Shown here in pieces: positions 32,211 through 44,951 of a stretch of DNA of 64,000 nt; within the stretch, counting starts at the first letter, position 1, and every line of letters begins with the position of its first letter. Made by a program: the position numbers and the translations under genes. This stretch comes from Emydura subglobosa (lineage: Eukaryota; Chordata; Testudines; Chelidae): assembly GCA_007922225.1 (NCBI GenBank), contig ML679966.1, positions 39,275,943 through 39,339,942 on the forward strand, written 5' to 3'. The notes below the pieces were generated by a model. That model ran no database searches and was not told the DNA's origin. It saw only the letters and a program-made list of their open reading frames with translations.

Positions 32211-33945
32211 AGACCAAACAATACTTTGGAGGAACTCAGTAAATAACTTGTAAATTCTATGCCAGTAAAGAAAATAATTTCCCAGTGAAGTTTTTAATTA
32301 ATTGTGGGACAACAAAATAAATGCTTGTCTTGAAAGGAAGTTTGTCCAATATGTTGATGTTGCCATTGATTCATTAATTCTATGGAATTGCATGTTTTCA
32401 CTTGTTTTATTAATTCTGAGCTAGAGTAGATGATGAGGGTCAAAAACTCTTTAAAATATGTCCCCTAAAAACAAAAAGCCTGTGAGATAAGGCTGTGCAT
32501 AACTGCATTTGATGTATTACATCTCAGTGGTATCTGACAACCCTTACTCCCTGGTGATGCAATTCTTTTCTAATAATTTAGTTTCAGTCTATTAAAAGAA
32601 TTACAGATAATGCATACAGGCAAGTGGTGAAGGATGTCCAGAACAGTATTCGTAGAAATGTTATCAAAACACAATTCTCAAAAGAGTAGTATGTTATTGA
32701 TCTTTTAAGCATTTCAGACAAACTGTTATAGAGATTTTTTAAAAGATTGAACATAAGTGCAAGATGGAAATGGATTTCCTCTTTGCTACTTCATATGACA
32801 AAGATTATTGTATTTGTATAGCTAGGAAGAGACCATAGCCAGTCATTCCGAGGTTATCTTTGCTTATTATAGCTAAAGACCTAATGTGCTATTGATTTTT
32901 TTTTTATAGTTTTGAAGCTATTATAGATGATGGTACCTGATATCATTTTATAGTGTTCTTGATGCACTATTACTTCAGCATTGTCTAAAAGTTAATACAA
33001 AACCAAGGATGCTAATTATAGTTTATAGAATTGTGTTCTGTGTGGTTGTAATATACCAGGTTCCAAATTATATTAGTGTATTATAAAGCCATAGTGTAGA
33101 ATATGGTTTCATAAGTGCTTTTCAAATTAAGGCCTTGATTCAGGAAGATATCTTGAGACAAGAAGGGTGTTTAATCATGTGCTTAACTTCAAACATGTGG
33201 GGCTAGGATTTCACAAGTCAGGAGGGTTGGACTGGAGCTTCGAAGGGTTCTGTGCAATTCCTGTTCTCTTACTTTTGAATTTAAAGTGTTGAGTATAGTA
33301 ACTGAAATATGCTAATGTGGATTTTAAAAAAATTAACGTTTCCCTAGAAGCCTTATTGTATTTTTAAAAAGTCGTACAATTTTGGTAGTACTGTTGTGCT
33401 TTTCTTTTATTAAATGGAGTAAATTTAGTTTTCTCTTTTTAAATAACACATTTAACTGTTTTATGAATAATTAAGAAATGCTTTTGAAATTAAAATCTTT
33501 TATTACACTGAGCAACAAAAACACAAGTGTCCTACATCTGTGCCAGCAATAACAATGACAAATATGACGTTCACGTGTGGTAAGTGTAGTAGTAGTTTGT
33601 AGTAGTGTCATTAGTGATGCTGAATACTCTCCCAAAATTCATGGAACTCCCACCAAAAAAAAAAAAAGAAATATCTATGGAAGTTATTCATAATAAGATT
33701 GTTCTAACACTCCCATGATGCATTCTGTTTGCATTGGTTACAGTGAACTGGCTGTATGCATTCACTCAGGCTATAGATGGCATTAAATCTTAGGTCAGAA
33801 GAGAATTGCTGTATAAATCTTAACGTTTATTGTTACAATGCTTTTGCACCTGCTAAGTGTGTATGTGATCATGTCTTCCTCTAGTGACTCACCCATATAA
33901 AAGATGAGAACCTACTACTTAGCAGAAAATTGTAGAGCTGGGTAA
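32211..33945. other. No gene recognised
   Basis: AT-rich filler. A scrap at 33130-33200 (CCTTGATTCAGGAAGATATC, CATGTGCTTAACTTCAAACA) belongs to the old CCTGCAAG-type palindromic repeat. An A-run lies at 33655-33667. Confidence 0.45.
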
Positions 33946-33949
33946 AACA

Positions 33950-34500
33950 CGAGAAAAGGGGAATTTGGAAAACATTATTGTTCCAATTCATTTCCAAGGC
34001 GTTTTTTCCAAAGATGTCTGCAAAAATTACATTTTGTTTCAATAGCAGTAATTTTTAAAAAATATAAAAATTTCAAAACTTAATTTTTCAAAATTGCACA
34101 ATTTTGATTTTGAGAACATTTCTCCATATCAACAAGTAACCAATCAAACTTGGAACTGGAAAACCCCCAAACTTCAAAATGGCAAATCAAACACGGAAAA
34201 CCATAAGAAAAAGGATCCATCTGGTCTACTGCCTGCCTACCAATCTGCCTAGACTATTATCTATCTCAGGGCCCCTAGATCCAAAATTCCACCTGGCCCC
34301 AAATGTCTGTTCCTCAGAGGACATACAAAGCACAGCACAACTTACAAACAAATGATAAAGCAGGTCAAAGAAAAATAACAGGCTATTTTACCATCATGTT
34401 CCCATAAAAAAAAAAGGGTGAAACCCAAAATCGTTTTGTAAAAGTTCATTTTTGAAGAGTCCATTTTCCAAAATTTTTGCAATAAAAAATTTCCGTGATC
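33950..34500. repeat. AT-rich TTTCA/TGAAA repeat segments
   Basis: Two arms (about 33960-34190 and 34385-34500) dense in AAATTTT, TTTCAAAAC, CATTTTG and CCATTTTCC words, similar to 47.25-48.3 kb. This fits a known kind of AT-rich sauropsid interspersed repeat, but I cannot name the family or define ends. Confidence 0.4.
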
Positions 34501-35690
34501 TATAAATAACATGGTTACTCTTGTAGTTTAAGTGATAGGGCTTTGCCTTTGGTGCTGATCAGCCTGTATTTTTAGCCTCACTTAGCACTAGGGTGTCTCA
34601 CTGACTTCAAAGGGACCAGGATTTCCCTCATTAGATTTTTTGATAAATAAGCCATTTTAGATATCTGTTTATAAAGTTTTATAACATCTCTAAAGTTTTC
34701 ACAGCTGGAGGTTGTCTCAAGTAATCAGTATCACACAGAAAAAGAAGAGTTCACAAGTCACTGAAGTGACACTAGCAATAATGGACTCAATAGGTCAAAT
34801 GTTTCCCAAGACGTGCAGCAATTCAGTTGACTTGAGGTGTATTACTACATGGTTATAAAAAAATAAAAGAAAGTGGAATGTGGCCTACAGTCTTAGAGCC
34901 TGAGTCCAATCAACAAGAGGGAGTGCTCACTTCAGAGTTGGTCAAAGAACACACATTACCTTTTGTGATAAAGAGAAAATGTTTCAAAACTTAACATAGT
35001 TTTAATGAAAATAATAAAAATTTAAAAAAAAGAGAGAGTCCCCAGAACTTTGAAAAGCATCTCTGCTTTTAAAGAAAAAATAATCAGTTTTCAGAAATCA
35101 TTTTCTGGATTAAAACTTAGGTGTTTAAGAACCAAAGCACTTTTATTTCACTATATCCACACAATTTTTACTGAAATGTTTGATGTGTGGTTCTCAAGCC
35201 AAAACTGGAAGCTGAGGAAAATGATGCAAGCACCTTTTTTATTGAAGAAAAATTGACAAAAAGTTTCAGCCAGGTTTTACTCAATATCTCAAAATCAAGC
35301 TATTAGTTTAATTTTATTTAAAAGCAGCCATTAACATTCTCTTTTAACCTCAGAACTTTGAAATATAAGAAGCTAAAGAAATAAGAAGTGGATTGATATT
35401 ACCCCATAGAAATAAAAGAAAATCATTACCTGGGGGAAGAGGAGGTAGGGGTAAGATATTAGCTTCTGATTAATACTGCAGAAGATACTGAGTGATGAAT
35501 ATTGATCTCAACTGCAACAAAGTTTTCCCACTACAACAATTCTAATTTCAGAAGTTTTTAATTTCATAAAGAAATTAGCACAGAATAGAAATTCATGTGT
35601 CACCGATTATTATATGAACTCTAAATGATATGGTATTTCTGCATCTCTCAATGGCTGAGTCAATTTAAATCATTAGTGCACCCGGTGTCT
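34501..35690. other. No gene recognised
   Basis: AT-rich; open frame 35050-35256 has no family motif. Confidence 0.45.
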
Positions 35691-36250
35691 CTTTGAGGAT
35701 GGGGGAAGGGTCTCACAGATGAGTCCAGTTTTCTACCCTACGTCTCAGGGCGGTGTGGCCTAGTGGCCAAAGTCAACAAGGCATCCCTCCCAGACAGGAC
35801 AGCATAGCCTGATGGCCAGAGGGAGAAGTAGGCCACCACACAGGGCCCTAGTAGCAGCAAATGGATTCACCAACAGATCAGCATGGACCCAATCAAAACA
35901 CGCTGCCTAGGTTTACTGCTCCATACCTGGATCAAAGTCTAATTCCCCTGGATTACTTCCTACCTGGTTATCCAGCATCGCTATCCATAACTCCCCTGGG
36001 ATTGTCAGCAGCTTGCAAAGTTCCAGCAACAAAGTTCCCTCTTGGGCTCCCATGGGCAGCTGGGCGTCTATCTGACCTTCATCATCATCTCCAGCCTGAG
36101 GTTCCAGGGCAGGCACCTGCAAGGCATGTCCTCCCATGTCAGTGGTCAGCCCTGATTGACCTGGGCTGCTCCCTTTTGTACTGCAGTTCCAGTTGGAGCA
36201 TGCCCAGCAGAGCCAAGAGTGCATGGCCTCTTTGGCCAACAGAGTGAAGT
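35690..36250 (-). repeat. GC-richer block, possible LTR fragment
   Basis: A sharp rise in GC content against AT-rich flanks, with overlapping chance frames on both strands (35861-36247 and 36239-35913). On the minus strand it has a TATA-like GTACAAAAGGG and purine-rich text resembling turtle gypsy LTRs. I found no terminal repeats or target duplication, and no protein motif, so the class is uncertain. Confidence 0.3.
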
Positions 36251-37294
36251 TAACCCCTTCTGAATCAGTGCAGGGCTAGTATACACCATCACAGTCATCA
36301 AAAGGGTACACACTTTCGCTTAGTCATACAGAAAGGGATACTTAAATATGAATTCAAGATCCTAGATTTAGGCCCTCTTTTTAAAATCAGCTTTTAGTGT
36401 GCTGTCTCTTAATCTATAGCTTACTCTATTTTCCCTAAGTGTTACTTGAGTTCTATGCATTAGAACATGAAGCAACAGGATGAGTTAAAGATGGAAATAA
36501 GCTAGTTAAAGGACAGAATTTTAAATTTAGATTTGAACTTCATTCTGTTGCTGTCACAATGTTAATATACTGTTGATTGTTTCCATAAATATGAAAGAAA
36601 ATGAATATCCAGTTCCTGAAAGAAAAAATATTGTCAACTAATTTACAGAGAAACTTATTTAGGTTTATTTACTTTTCAAAAGATTAGTGTGCATTCCTAG
36701 ATAAAACTAATAAAATGAAAACTGAAAGGGGGTAATTTAAATAGGGAAATAACCCACACTCTAGAAAAGCTGGAAATTAAATGAGAATTATTGTATAAGC
36801 AACATCAAAATATTGCAGGATGATTGCTAAAGATGACATTTACAAGGTTTGGTAAGGCAAAGTGGTGAAGTTTACAGAAAATTAATCTAATATTGTAGAC
36901 ATATCATTTTTCACTCAAGCTGAATCATAATTCAACTGTCTTCACATGACAAGGTCAAAATTTACCACAGTGTACACTAAATGACTATAAGCTGAAAAGT
37001 TTATCACGTCTTAAATCAGTTTGAATAATTTCAGACATAAAAATCTAGATCAACCAGAGGATCTATCCCTACTATATTAAAAATCTCTCCAAAACTTTCA
37101 GTTAAGTTATAACGGAGACAGAAAAGCTACTTAATAAGTCTGTTCATAATTAATTTGAATTATCAGCAAGCAAGTTTGCATATTGTTTCCTGGGAATGAT
37201 AATACATAAAATAAACCCAGCTGTTTCTTTCAGCATATCAGTTTCATAACAGACTCAAGTGTTACTCTGATTAAGGCTAAAATGATGTGATCAA
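36251..37294. other. No gene recognised
   Basis: AT-rich sequence without family matches. Confidence 0.5.
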
Positions 37295-37380
37295 TTTCAT
37301 AACTTGGAGTTGCTCTTGTAGTGGGTAGATCAGACTATATGATCACAATGGTTCCTTATAGCCTTGGAATTTGTGCATCA
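37295..37380 (+). mobile_element. CR1 3' end fragment, sense
   Basis: GGGTAGATCAGACTATATGA, TCACAATGGTTCCTTATAGC, CTTGGAATTTGTG: the terminus of the CR1 subfamily ending AGGTCAGACTAGATGATCACAATGGTCCCTTCTGGCCTTGGAATC. Confidence 0.75.
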
Positions 37381-38024
37381 CTGAATGGGCTTTGGATGAG
37401 GCCATTAAGCCTTGATTCAGCAAGATACTAAAAAAACCACATATGTGACTAAGCACTGTAACCACTATGGGGAATAGTCACTAGGCGAGCCTACTCAGCT
37501 TCTTGCAAGATTGAATACTTCAGGCATTCAACTTATTGTGATTCTTAGGTAACTGTTGCATATGTATGATTTTGATTCATAAGCTAAAAAAAAGAATCGA
37601 TACAAGACCAAACACTGTACCCCAATTCAGGAAAGCACTTAGAATGTGATTCAGAATTTTCTCAATGAGATATGGTTTTAAATAACTTTCTTCATGGCAA
37701 ACACCATCTAAAAAGACCTTCAGAATTTAATAGAAATTTTAAACTGTAGTTTTGGGGGGCTCAGTTATGCCACAGTTTTTAATAGAGATTTGTATCTATG
37801 CTATAGAATTCTGTAGGATTGTTCCAGAGTCCATAGGGAAATATATCATTCCCCATTTATTTCTATAGGTTTTTATAGAATAATTCCTATGGTATCTTAT
37901 TCAATGGGCATAAAAGCCAATGTTTCATCCTTATTAAATGCTATAGGACTTCTTAATTATGTAGGCAGGTAGGTTGAGTTATAACATAGATAGATACCTC
38001 TTGCCATTTTGAATACAATTCATA

Positions 38025-38165
38025 AATTTAAGGCCAGAATGGACCATAATAATAATTTAATCTGACCCCCTGTATAACAGAGGCCATATAATTTTACCCA
38101 GAAATTCCTGTATTGAGCCAATCACTGGTGAACTAGTTTGACCACAGGAACTGCCAGCTGAGTAT
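38025..38165 (-). mobile_element. CR1 3' end fragment, antisense
   Basis: TTCATAAATTTAAGGCCAGA, ATGGACCATAATAATAATTT, AATCTGACCCCCTGTATAAC, then GAAATTCCTGTATTGAGCC: the same CR1 terminus as at 45650, in antisense, more decayed. Confidence 0.78.
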
Positions 38166-38508
38166 ACTGCATCATTTTAACAAATACATTCAAATACCCA
38201 AACTCCATGTCCATACAAGATACAGTGGTATATGAGATTTCTAATCTCTCTATAATGAAGTGATAGCATTATTATTTGTATAAGTCCGTAGTACTCCAAC
38301 ATGATAGGACAAAAGTGTATTACTTTATTTTATTGTACTAAACTTTGAACCAGGCCTAGATCACTGTAGTCTGTCCTGCGTGGGACATATGATGTAGTTT
38401 TGACAGCTATCCTAAAATTTCACAAGATGGTTTCAATTTGATTGTCTTTTTCTGGATGTTTCAAATTCTAAAATTTACTTCAGAAAGGAGAAAACACTTC
38501 TGTGTCAC

Positions 38509-39389
38509 TGTGACAGATATATGTCACACTTCAGGGAAACTGCACCTGTGTTCCCCCTCTGTGATCCAACAAGGACAACCACTTTCAGGCTCCCAGCTCC
38601 TCAGCTATCACCTCTCTTGGGCACAGACCCACCCCTCTCTCCCTCCGGACCAGGTTTTTCCAGGCTGCATACAGTTCCCTACCTACATTGTGAATTCCCC
38701 AGCAACAGACTGCCTCAGCAGTCCAACTATGCTTTCTCCTCAAAGGCTCTAAACAGCATAATTGCCCACAGTTAAAAGTTATCACACAGCCCTTTCTAGG
38801 TGAGCACATTTATTCTTAAGGTTAGAGCATTACAGAGAAGACATACTGAAACAACAGAAGAACCTATACACATGTTAATAAACTTACCAGAGATCACCCC
38901 CACTCCAGAAGTGATTCTGATAGGATTCAGTCCTTCAGAACCCATACAGGGTTTTTTCTTGTGGTTACAAGTTCATAACCCCTTCTGCTCAGAACAAGAA
39001 CTCGCTGAATCTGAGTCACTGGGACCCTGAGAACAGTGAGCAGAAAAAGGTCCGCTTCTCAGGGCCAAGCTTCAAAAGGCTGGTTAAGTAAGAACTCGGA
39101 GGAGGTACATTTCCGTACACCTCCCCTCTGGAGATTTCCTGGGAAACTCACCTAACATTGTTTGCCTCTTAAGTTCATTCTTGTCAAGCAAATTGCTTCA
39201 AATAGTCCTTTGAAACGCATAACACTTTCCAATGTTTACAGACGTCATGTCTCTCCCTATAAAAAGTTCATACAATTCCACAATACTTCTTAAACTTTGC
39301 ATTTTTAATGCAATGGACTTCAAAGCCACTTAAATTAAATTCAATAAAGTTTTTCAAGGATATTGCTGGAAATTGTCATACCTATCACA
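38509..39389 (+). repeat. Probable solo LTR
   Basis: Ends TGTGACAGAT and ACCTATCACA, whose reverse complement TGTGATAGGT matches 8 of 10. Within it a TATA box CCTATAAAAAG (about 39257-39267) is followed about 80 bp on by AATAAAG (39341-39347), the spacing of U3-R of an LTR, leaving a short U5. The text matches a long non-coding repeat I have seen in turtle DNA. Flanking 5-mers GTCAC and ATAAC do not match, so target duplication is not shown and exact ends stay tentative. Confidence 0.5.
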
Positions 39390-41035
39390 ATAACTGCATC
39401 ACAATGTCACTTTTCTTGTGAGACACAAAAAAGTTCCCTAAAGCTAATTACCCTAATAAAAATGCTGCAGTGACTTTCAATGGGAGTTAAGCATTTTTGA
39501 AAAGTGTATTACCTAACCAGTAATTTAGATACATATGTATTCCCCTGTTTGAAGCCTGTCAACTTTTGTTATGGTAGTATTTTTGTGGCTTGTTCTTGCT
39601 GTCATTTCAGTAACTCTTTAGTTATTGAAGTAAGGTTTTTGTCAAAGAGTCTTGCAGCATCTTCCCAACAACTCTGTGTCTGATATTGCAAACGCACAAG
39701 TACCATTACTCATAGGAGAGGCACCATTGCACTCAAGTTAATGAAATGCATAAGTATTTGCAGGATTAGGCCCTCTGCTTGTTCAATAGGGAGTTTCATT
39801 CCAACAGTTAACTTTCCTGCCTCTTGTTGCTTTGTGGACAAGCACAATATTGTTTAAAGTGCATGTTTTTGTCTGTAAATAATAGAATGTCTCAAAATAA
39901 GCCACAAGCTTTTTTTCCCTCTCTCTCTCTTTTTTAATATTCTGAGATAAACACAGTATGTCTCATATATTGAAATCTATCACAGCCTATTGTCCACCTT
40001 ATGTATTATCCTTTATTTGATGACCTGGGTTTATTGTAGCCACATTGCTTATTAGATGTGATTCTTTTTACTACAAGAAAAACCTTCATTTCCTCAGGGA
40101 GAATAGTGAAATAGCCACAATGCCAAGGATATCTTTTGGCATTTGGATATCTTTTGATTACCATAATCAAACTGTTTTAATGTTGCCTTAGAGGCAATAT
40201 GCAATTTTATCCTGCATATTGCAAGTAAGAAATAAATATTAACCTGAACCTGCCAAGAACCCCTTCCCTGACCACATTTCAAAATTAAATAAAGAAGTAG
40301 ATACTACAGTGAGTTCATTTGCTAAAGTTTCAATTTCTGAAAATCAGCACAAGCACTGCAATGAGGCACGAGAAGGTATGTTTTAATGTCCAAAATTGCG
40401 TGTGTTGAGAGATATGAGGCTAAGTGCCTTCAGCGACCCAAAAGTATGATTGTCATCAAACTTCATGCCTTTGACTGGCTTATTGCTGTTACAAAATTGA
40501 TAGTTATAAAAGACTTAAAGGCATTTTATGAAAGATTTCAGTCATCAGATTGACAGTTTGGTTTATGTTATCTTATTATTCCTACAAAAAGCAGTTCATA
40601 GAGAGCTTGAGCTTTTAAAGACAGGTTCGGTATGATTTTGCTCCAAAACTGTACCACATCAAAAAGCAGCATCAGTTCTGATACATTGTGTGGTAGCAGC
40701 TTTTCAAGTAAAGCTTTGATACTTTTTGGTCAGCCTTCATCCGTTCTTTACTAGTCACATGTCCTAAGAACTGTCATAGCATACATTTTTCTCCATCTAA
40801 TCTGAGTTTGGTAGCCTGAATTCACATCAAAATTGGTTTTAAGTTTACATGTAGCATTCCTCTGATTTTCTATAGGCTGAAATTTTGGCTATATAAACTT
40901 CCAGTCTCGCCAAGCCTTGCAGAATCACATTCATTTTCCATTGGAAGATTTCTGGTGATTTCACAATGCTGGATAGGAGGCTAGAAAAGGAATATCTTCC
41001 AAATAGTTGTTAGAAAAGAACAGTTTTTTTATTTT
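39390..41035. other. No gene recognised
   Basis: AT-rich. Scraps of old palindromic repeats at 39470-39520 (CTTTCAATGGGAGTTAAGC) and 39690-39780 (GATATTGCAAACGCACAAGT ... GTATTTGCAGGATTAGGCCC). A CT-rich patch lies at 39910-39935. Confidence 0.45.
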
Positions 41036-41595
41036 TAAAAGAGTGTACTGTAAATGAGCTCATTTGAGCAACTTAATGCAGCCAAATGCAAGGTCATGCA
41101 CTTAGGAACAAAGAAAGTAAATCACAATTAAGATTGGCGGAGGGGGCGTGGGAGAAGAATGTATTCTGAAATGCAGCAATGCTGAAAAGGTCGTGGGGTT
41201 ATGAAGCTCATGGTTATCTACCAAGAATTACAGCTGTAGCTAAGAAGGCAAGAAATCTATGGAGGTACAAGCAGAGTAATATAAAGTAGGAATAGGGAAG
41301 TGGTATTATCTTTGAATATGGTGTTAATGAGACCATTACTGGAGTAGTGTCTCTAGTTCTGGTATCCAGACTTCAAAAGAATTACAAAGGTTCAGAAAAG
41401 AGCTACAAGAGGGATTCAAGATATGGAATTTGTACCTTATGGTGAGAGACTTAAGAAGCTCAATTTATTTAGTTAAGTGACTTTATCATGGTCTACATAC
41501 ACCTACATGGTAGAGTTTAAACAGAAGTCATGGCTTGATGCAGAAATTACAGGGTCTTCAGGGTCTTTTGGAATTTTAATGAAATAGACAATAAT
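41036..41595 (+). mobile_element. CR1 LINE, post-RT region, sense
   Basis: CAGCCAAATGCAAGGTCATG, CACTTAGGAACAAAGAAAG give NAAKCKVMHLGTKK; CAAGAATTACAGCTGTAGC leads to the cysteine-poor linker; TAGTGTCTCTAGTTCTGGTA, TCCAGACTTCAAAAG and CAGAAAAGAGCTACAAGAGG give the SSVWCPD-type and RAxKGI-type blocks; then GAGAGACTTAAGAAGCTCAA, TTTATTTAG. It is strongly decayed and has no open frame of length. It probably stops near 41590, before the true terminus. Confidence 0.8.
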
Positions 41596-42160
41596 CCCTA
41601 AAGTTCTCAAGGAATTGCATATACATTGAGCTACATAACTCTAATTGATTGTAACCCCAGGCAGCTATCTGAAAGTAGAGCAAAAAAAGTCTCCATAGAA
41701 ATAATGAAAATGCCCAAATGTATTATGTAAAATCATCAACCTACTACTGAGTTTAGGACGTACCAGAAAAGTTGGGAAGATAACAGAAATCTTACTTTAA
41801 GAAATAATTGCAAAATGGCAGAGCTCCTGGCCAACAAGAGGAAAAATTTGAAGTCACTCTGATTCTATAGATGGGGTATGGCCTAGGGAAGCTGATGGAC
41901 AATTTGTGGCACCCCTCCACTGAAGGGTAAAGGCTGGACTTTGTTTGGATCTTTGTTTACTCTAGAAGGTAAGGACTTTTAGTTTGGCGGGAGAACCAAG
42001 GGAAAGTAAGGTAGGAGACTATCGAGACAGAAAGAGGGAGATTGCTGACTAGTGGGAAATTTAGTGGTGGCCATACCTCATGTCAGATTAGGTGATTCCC
42101 CCACATAGCACCATAACTTTTAATCTGTTCAATGACAAGACTAAAAAATTATATACTTGA
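41596..42160. other. No gene recognised
   Basis: No family matches. The stretch 41870-42060 is GC-richer and purine-rich but shows no repeat ends. Confidence 0.4.
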
Positions 42161-42295
42161 AGTGAAATTCACCTGTCTGAAGAGGGCCAGCACAAGACCT
42201 ATGCATATTTCAATTCCTTCATGAATTCTGTAAATAGGATTTATCAGTGAGTAGGACTTTGTCCAAGCCCTCCCAATCGAGTGAATTTCATCTCT
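42161..42295. repeat. MITE-like GTGAAATTCACC element, copy 1
   Basis: Left end AAGTGAAATTCACCTGTCTG, then GGGCCAGCACAAGACCTATG; right end GAGTGAATTTCATCTC. The ends are imperfect inverted repeats. The same family recurs at 42960-43110. Confidence 0.55.
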
Positions 42296-42959
42296 AGGGC
42301 CTGATTCTCAGATACTTTTCATAAACAACTTCCACTGACTTCAGAAGTAAGTGCTTATGGAATACATCTCAGGAATAAACTCTTAGAATCTATATGATTC
42401 ACTCATAATAATTATTTGCTGTACATCTCATTTAGAAAAAAAATCCAGAAATAATTGACCAGACTACACCATTTTACAGTTCAGACTTTTAGTTTTTAAT
42501 TTCACTCATGTCAAACTTTTATGCTCTCATCTGCCCTAACATATGTTCATAATTACTACCTGGGATTAAAACATGTAGCTGATTAATAAAGTGATTAAAA
42601 AGAGGCATATTTAATACTTTTCTGTTTCTCTCCAAGGGACTTATATTCAGTGAATTTAGAAACTGTTCTGTTTGGTTTTCATTTTGCTTTATGTAATTGT
42701 AGTTAATGGATTACAAATTAACAAAATTACAGGTCTTCTGTTCACTTAATTACTGTATATTACATGAGCATATAAAACCCATATCTGGAAATAATTTGTA
42801 GAATATAATAAATTCAAAAACAAACAAAGCTGCAGTGAGAGTACACGCAAAAAAAGAGAGTCACTGAAGTATTAGGACAAATGAAATATTTCATCATTAA
42901 TTTAAAGCTCTCTCACTTAGGACCTTTGGTCATTTAACCTATTCTACAGTCAATGTTTT

Positions 42960-43110
42960 TCATAGAAAAGGTGAAATTCACACCTGTGCAAAGTGCCAAC
43001 AGAAGGTCTATTTACTTAAATTCCACTAAGCTTATTTTGAGGGCTTAACATACATGGCCCTTGTTCTGGCCCTGGACAAATGGGTGCTTTTCACCAAGAA
43101 CACTGACCAG
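42960..43110. repeat. MITE-like GTGAAATTCACC element, copy 2
   Basis: Left end AGGTGAAATTCACACCTGTG, then AAGTGCCAACAGAAGGTCTA; right end GGGTGCTTTTCACC. Left arm matches copy 1 at 42161 over about 45 bp, so the two are related insertions 800 bp apart in the same orientation. Confidence 0.55.
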
Positions 43111-43284
43111 TGACCCCCAAAACCTGTTAGGAAAGAGTCTAATATATGTGCTTAGGTTTCAAATTATCAGGTTTCAGTAGCAAAGTTACTGTGAAAACCC
43201 TGGGAATTTGGTTCTAATATGTACTTTTAAACCTTATGATGAATAGTAGTTTTGCTTTGGGTTAGTAACTATGTAAACCTTTGT

Positions 43285-44230
43285 AACAGATTTAGTTGAC
43301 CTGTCCCCTCTTGGGCACTCACCAGAATGCTGAGAGGGATCCAGTTGCTAGATACCATCTCCTTTAAGCCTCTGTAGTCTGAACTGAGACAATGTACTGC
43401 CCCTGGTTCAGGTCTTCAGGCATATTCTTGGGGTACAGAGCCTCTCTCTAGCCCCTTTCCTGAGAGGTGAGTCCTCATGGTCCAACTACCCAATTACAGA
43501 ATTACTAGTCAACCCACTAAATCTTCCATAACAAACACACCCTCTCCCACACTTCCTGCTATGTGGGCAGTCTGGGGTCACAGATTAACTTTTCAGTGAT
43601 ATGTGAGCGGTGTAACACACACACACACACACACTTCACACAAGATTCTAAATCACTAGTGTTCTTTACTTAATTGCTCAATAAATACATCGATCTATAT
43701 AAAAATAATGAACCCTGCATGCATTACCCTGCCTCAGTTTTCTCACCAGACCAGATGATTCTTTTGTCTGCAGTCAGAGTCCTCTGCAGCATCCAAGGTC
43801 CTTCTCCTGCAGTGCATAGCTTGTGTTCTCGACTATAGATCCTCCCTCTCTCTCCAAGTCAGCCTTCTTTGACTTTGGTTAGTCCTCCCAGGCTCCAATG
43901 CCATGAAAGCATGCCCATCACTTCCCCTCTCCTGTCAAAAACTTCCTGTTTGACTGTAAATCTTCTAATCCACCCAGCCTCTGTGGTTTTTAAAGGTCAG
44001 CATTGACACCTTCGTGTCTTTGTTCTGTATTTGGAGATTTCCCATTTTCTCCACTTCCTGCTCTCTGTAGCCACATGGGAGAAAGTAGCTTCTCCCAGAC
44101 TCATCCAACTTGTAGTCACTCAAGTGTTTCCACCTGAACAGGCAGCCCTTACGTTCTAATGACTCCTCCATTGTACCTTGTCTGAGAGGGATATGACAGA
44201 CCTTGTCAGCATGGGTTAATTTGCATACAC
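43285..44230 (-). repeat. Long non-coding interspersed repeat of unknown class
   Basis: GC-richer CT-biased block with AATAAATACATCG near 43680 and a conserved-looking left end CAAACATTTGCAT-like text on the minus strand (TGCAAATTAACCCATGCTGA, CAAGGTCTGTCA). I recall related text in turtle DNA. There are no proven terminal repeats; the open frame 44171-43965 is chance. A (CA) run at 43615-43634 lies within it. Confidence 0.4.
43615..43634. repeat. (CA)n microsatellite
   Basis: About ten CA units inside the non-coding repeat at 43.3-44.2 kb. Confidence 0.92.
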
Positions 44231-44662
44231 AGATATATTAAAAAATAAAGCACTTTCATGAGAGCAACTTCATAGCATCAACCAGAATTTATGAATTGTA
44301 CAGAGTCCCCAAGTCACCACATCTTACACAGTACTTTACAACAATTATAGCTGCTATATAACCATTGTTATGCTCCACTTTACTATTACTCTGTACTATT
44401 GTTTATTAATGTTTCATATTGCACAGAATAAGGTAAGAATAGCAGCACATGTTACAACTGATCTGAATTTTGAAGACCCAGCTGGTTTCTTAGACAAATC
44501 ACCACTTCTCACATTACTAGCCTTCATTTCTGTCTGTTGAAATAATTGTTTACAGTAACCTCTCTAAAAGTCTGTCATTTTATTCATTTGCAGGCAATTG
44601 GCATAATTGAATAAACAAGTTTATTTTCTGAAATGCAAGTTAAATAAAATTATATTCTAGAC

Positions 44663-44951
44663 CAGAGGTGTCAAACATACAGCCCGCCAGCCTTTTTGGT
44701 CCGGCCCCTGGTGGCAGCGTGCGCTGCTGTGACATCTCGCAGTGTTGTACTCTCTGGCAGCATCACATGCTGCCGCCAGAGAATACGATGCCATGAGATC
44801 TCGCGGCGTCGCGTGCTGCCACAAGATCTGTGTACTCTGGCGGCAGGGCATTGAGCGCTGTGTGCCTAGTATTTTTATGGTAGGTATGGCCCACTTGGAG
44901 TACATTTAATTCAAATCTGGCCCGCCATAGCAAATGAGTTTGACACGCCTG
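44663..44951. mobile_element. hAT-type MITE with perfect 8-bp target duplication and CpG-rich core
   Basis: A 289-bp element with ends CAGAGGTGTCAAAC and GTTTGACACGCCTG (12 of 14 complementary). Both flanks read TTCTAGAC (44655-44662 and 44952-44959), a perfect 8-bp duplication. The subterminal ends contain GCCCGCCAGC and GGCCCGCC, shared by a hAT family. The core (about 44700-44855) is GC- and CpG-rich, with repeated GATCTCGC-like and CTGGCGGCAG-like words that form local inverted pairs. An open minus frame at 44905-44657 is a by-product. Confidence 0.94.

Noticed and set aside
34180..34330. GGATCCATCTGGTCTACTGC resembling the CR1-type GGTCCATCTAGCCCAGTATCC text
   Set aside because: Only about 20 bases resemble it and the flanks do not continue; too weak to call.
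35861..36247. Frames of 128 and 108 codons on opposite strands
   Set aside because: Both strands open in a GC-richer block, Pro/Leu-rich translation, and LTR-like surroundings; judged non-coding.
44657..44905. 82-codon minus frame rich in Cys, Ala and Arg
   Set aside because: It lies within the hAT-type MITE and reflects its GC-rich repeated core.
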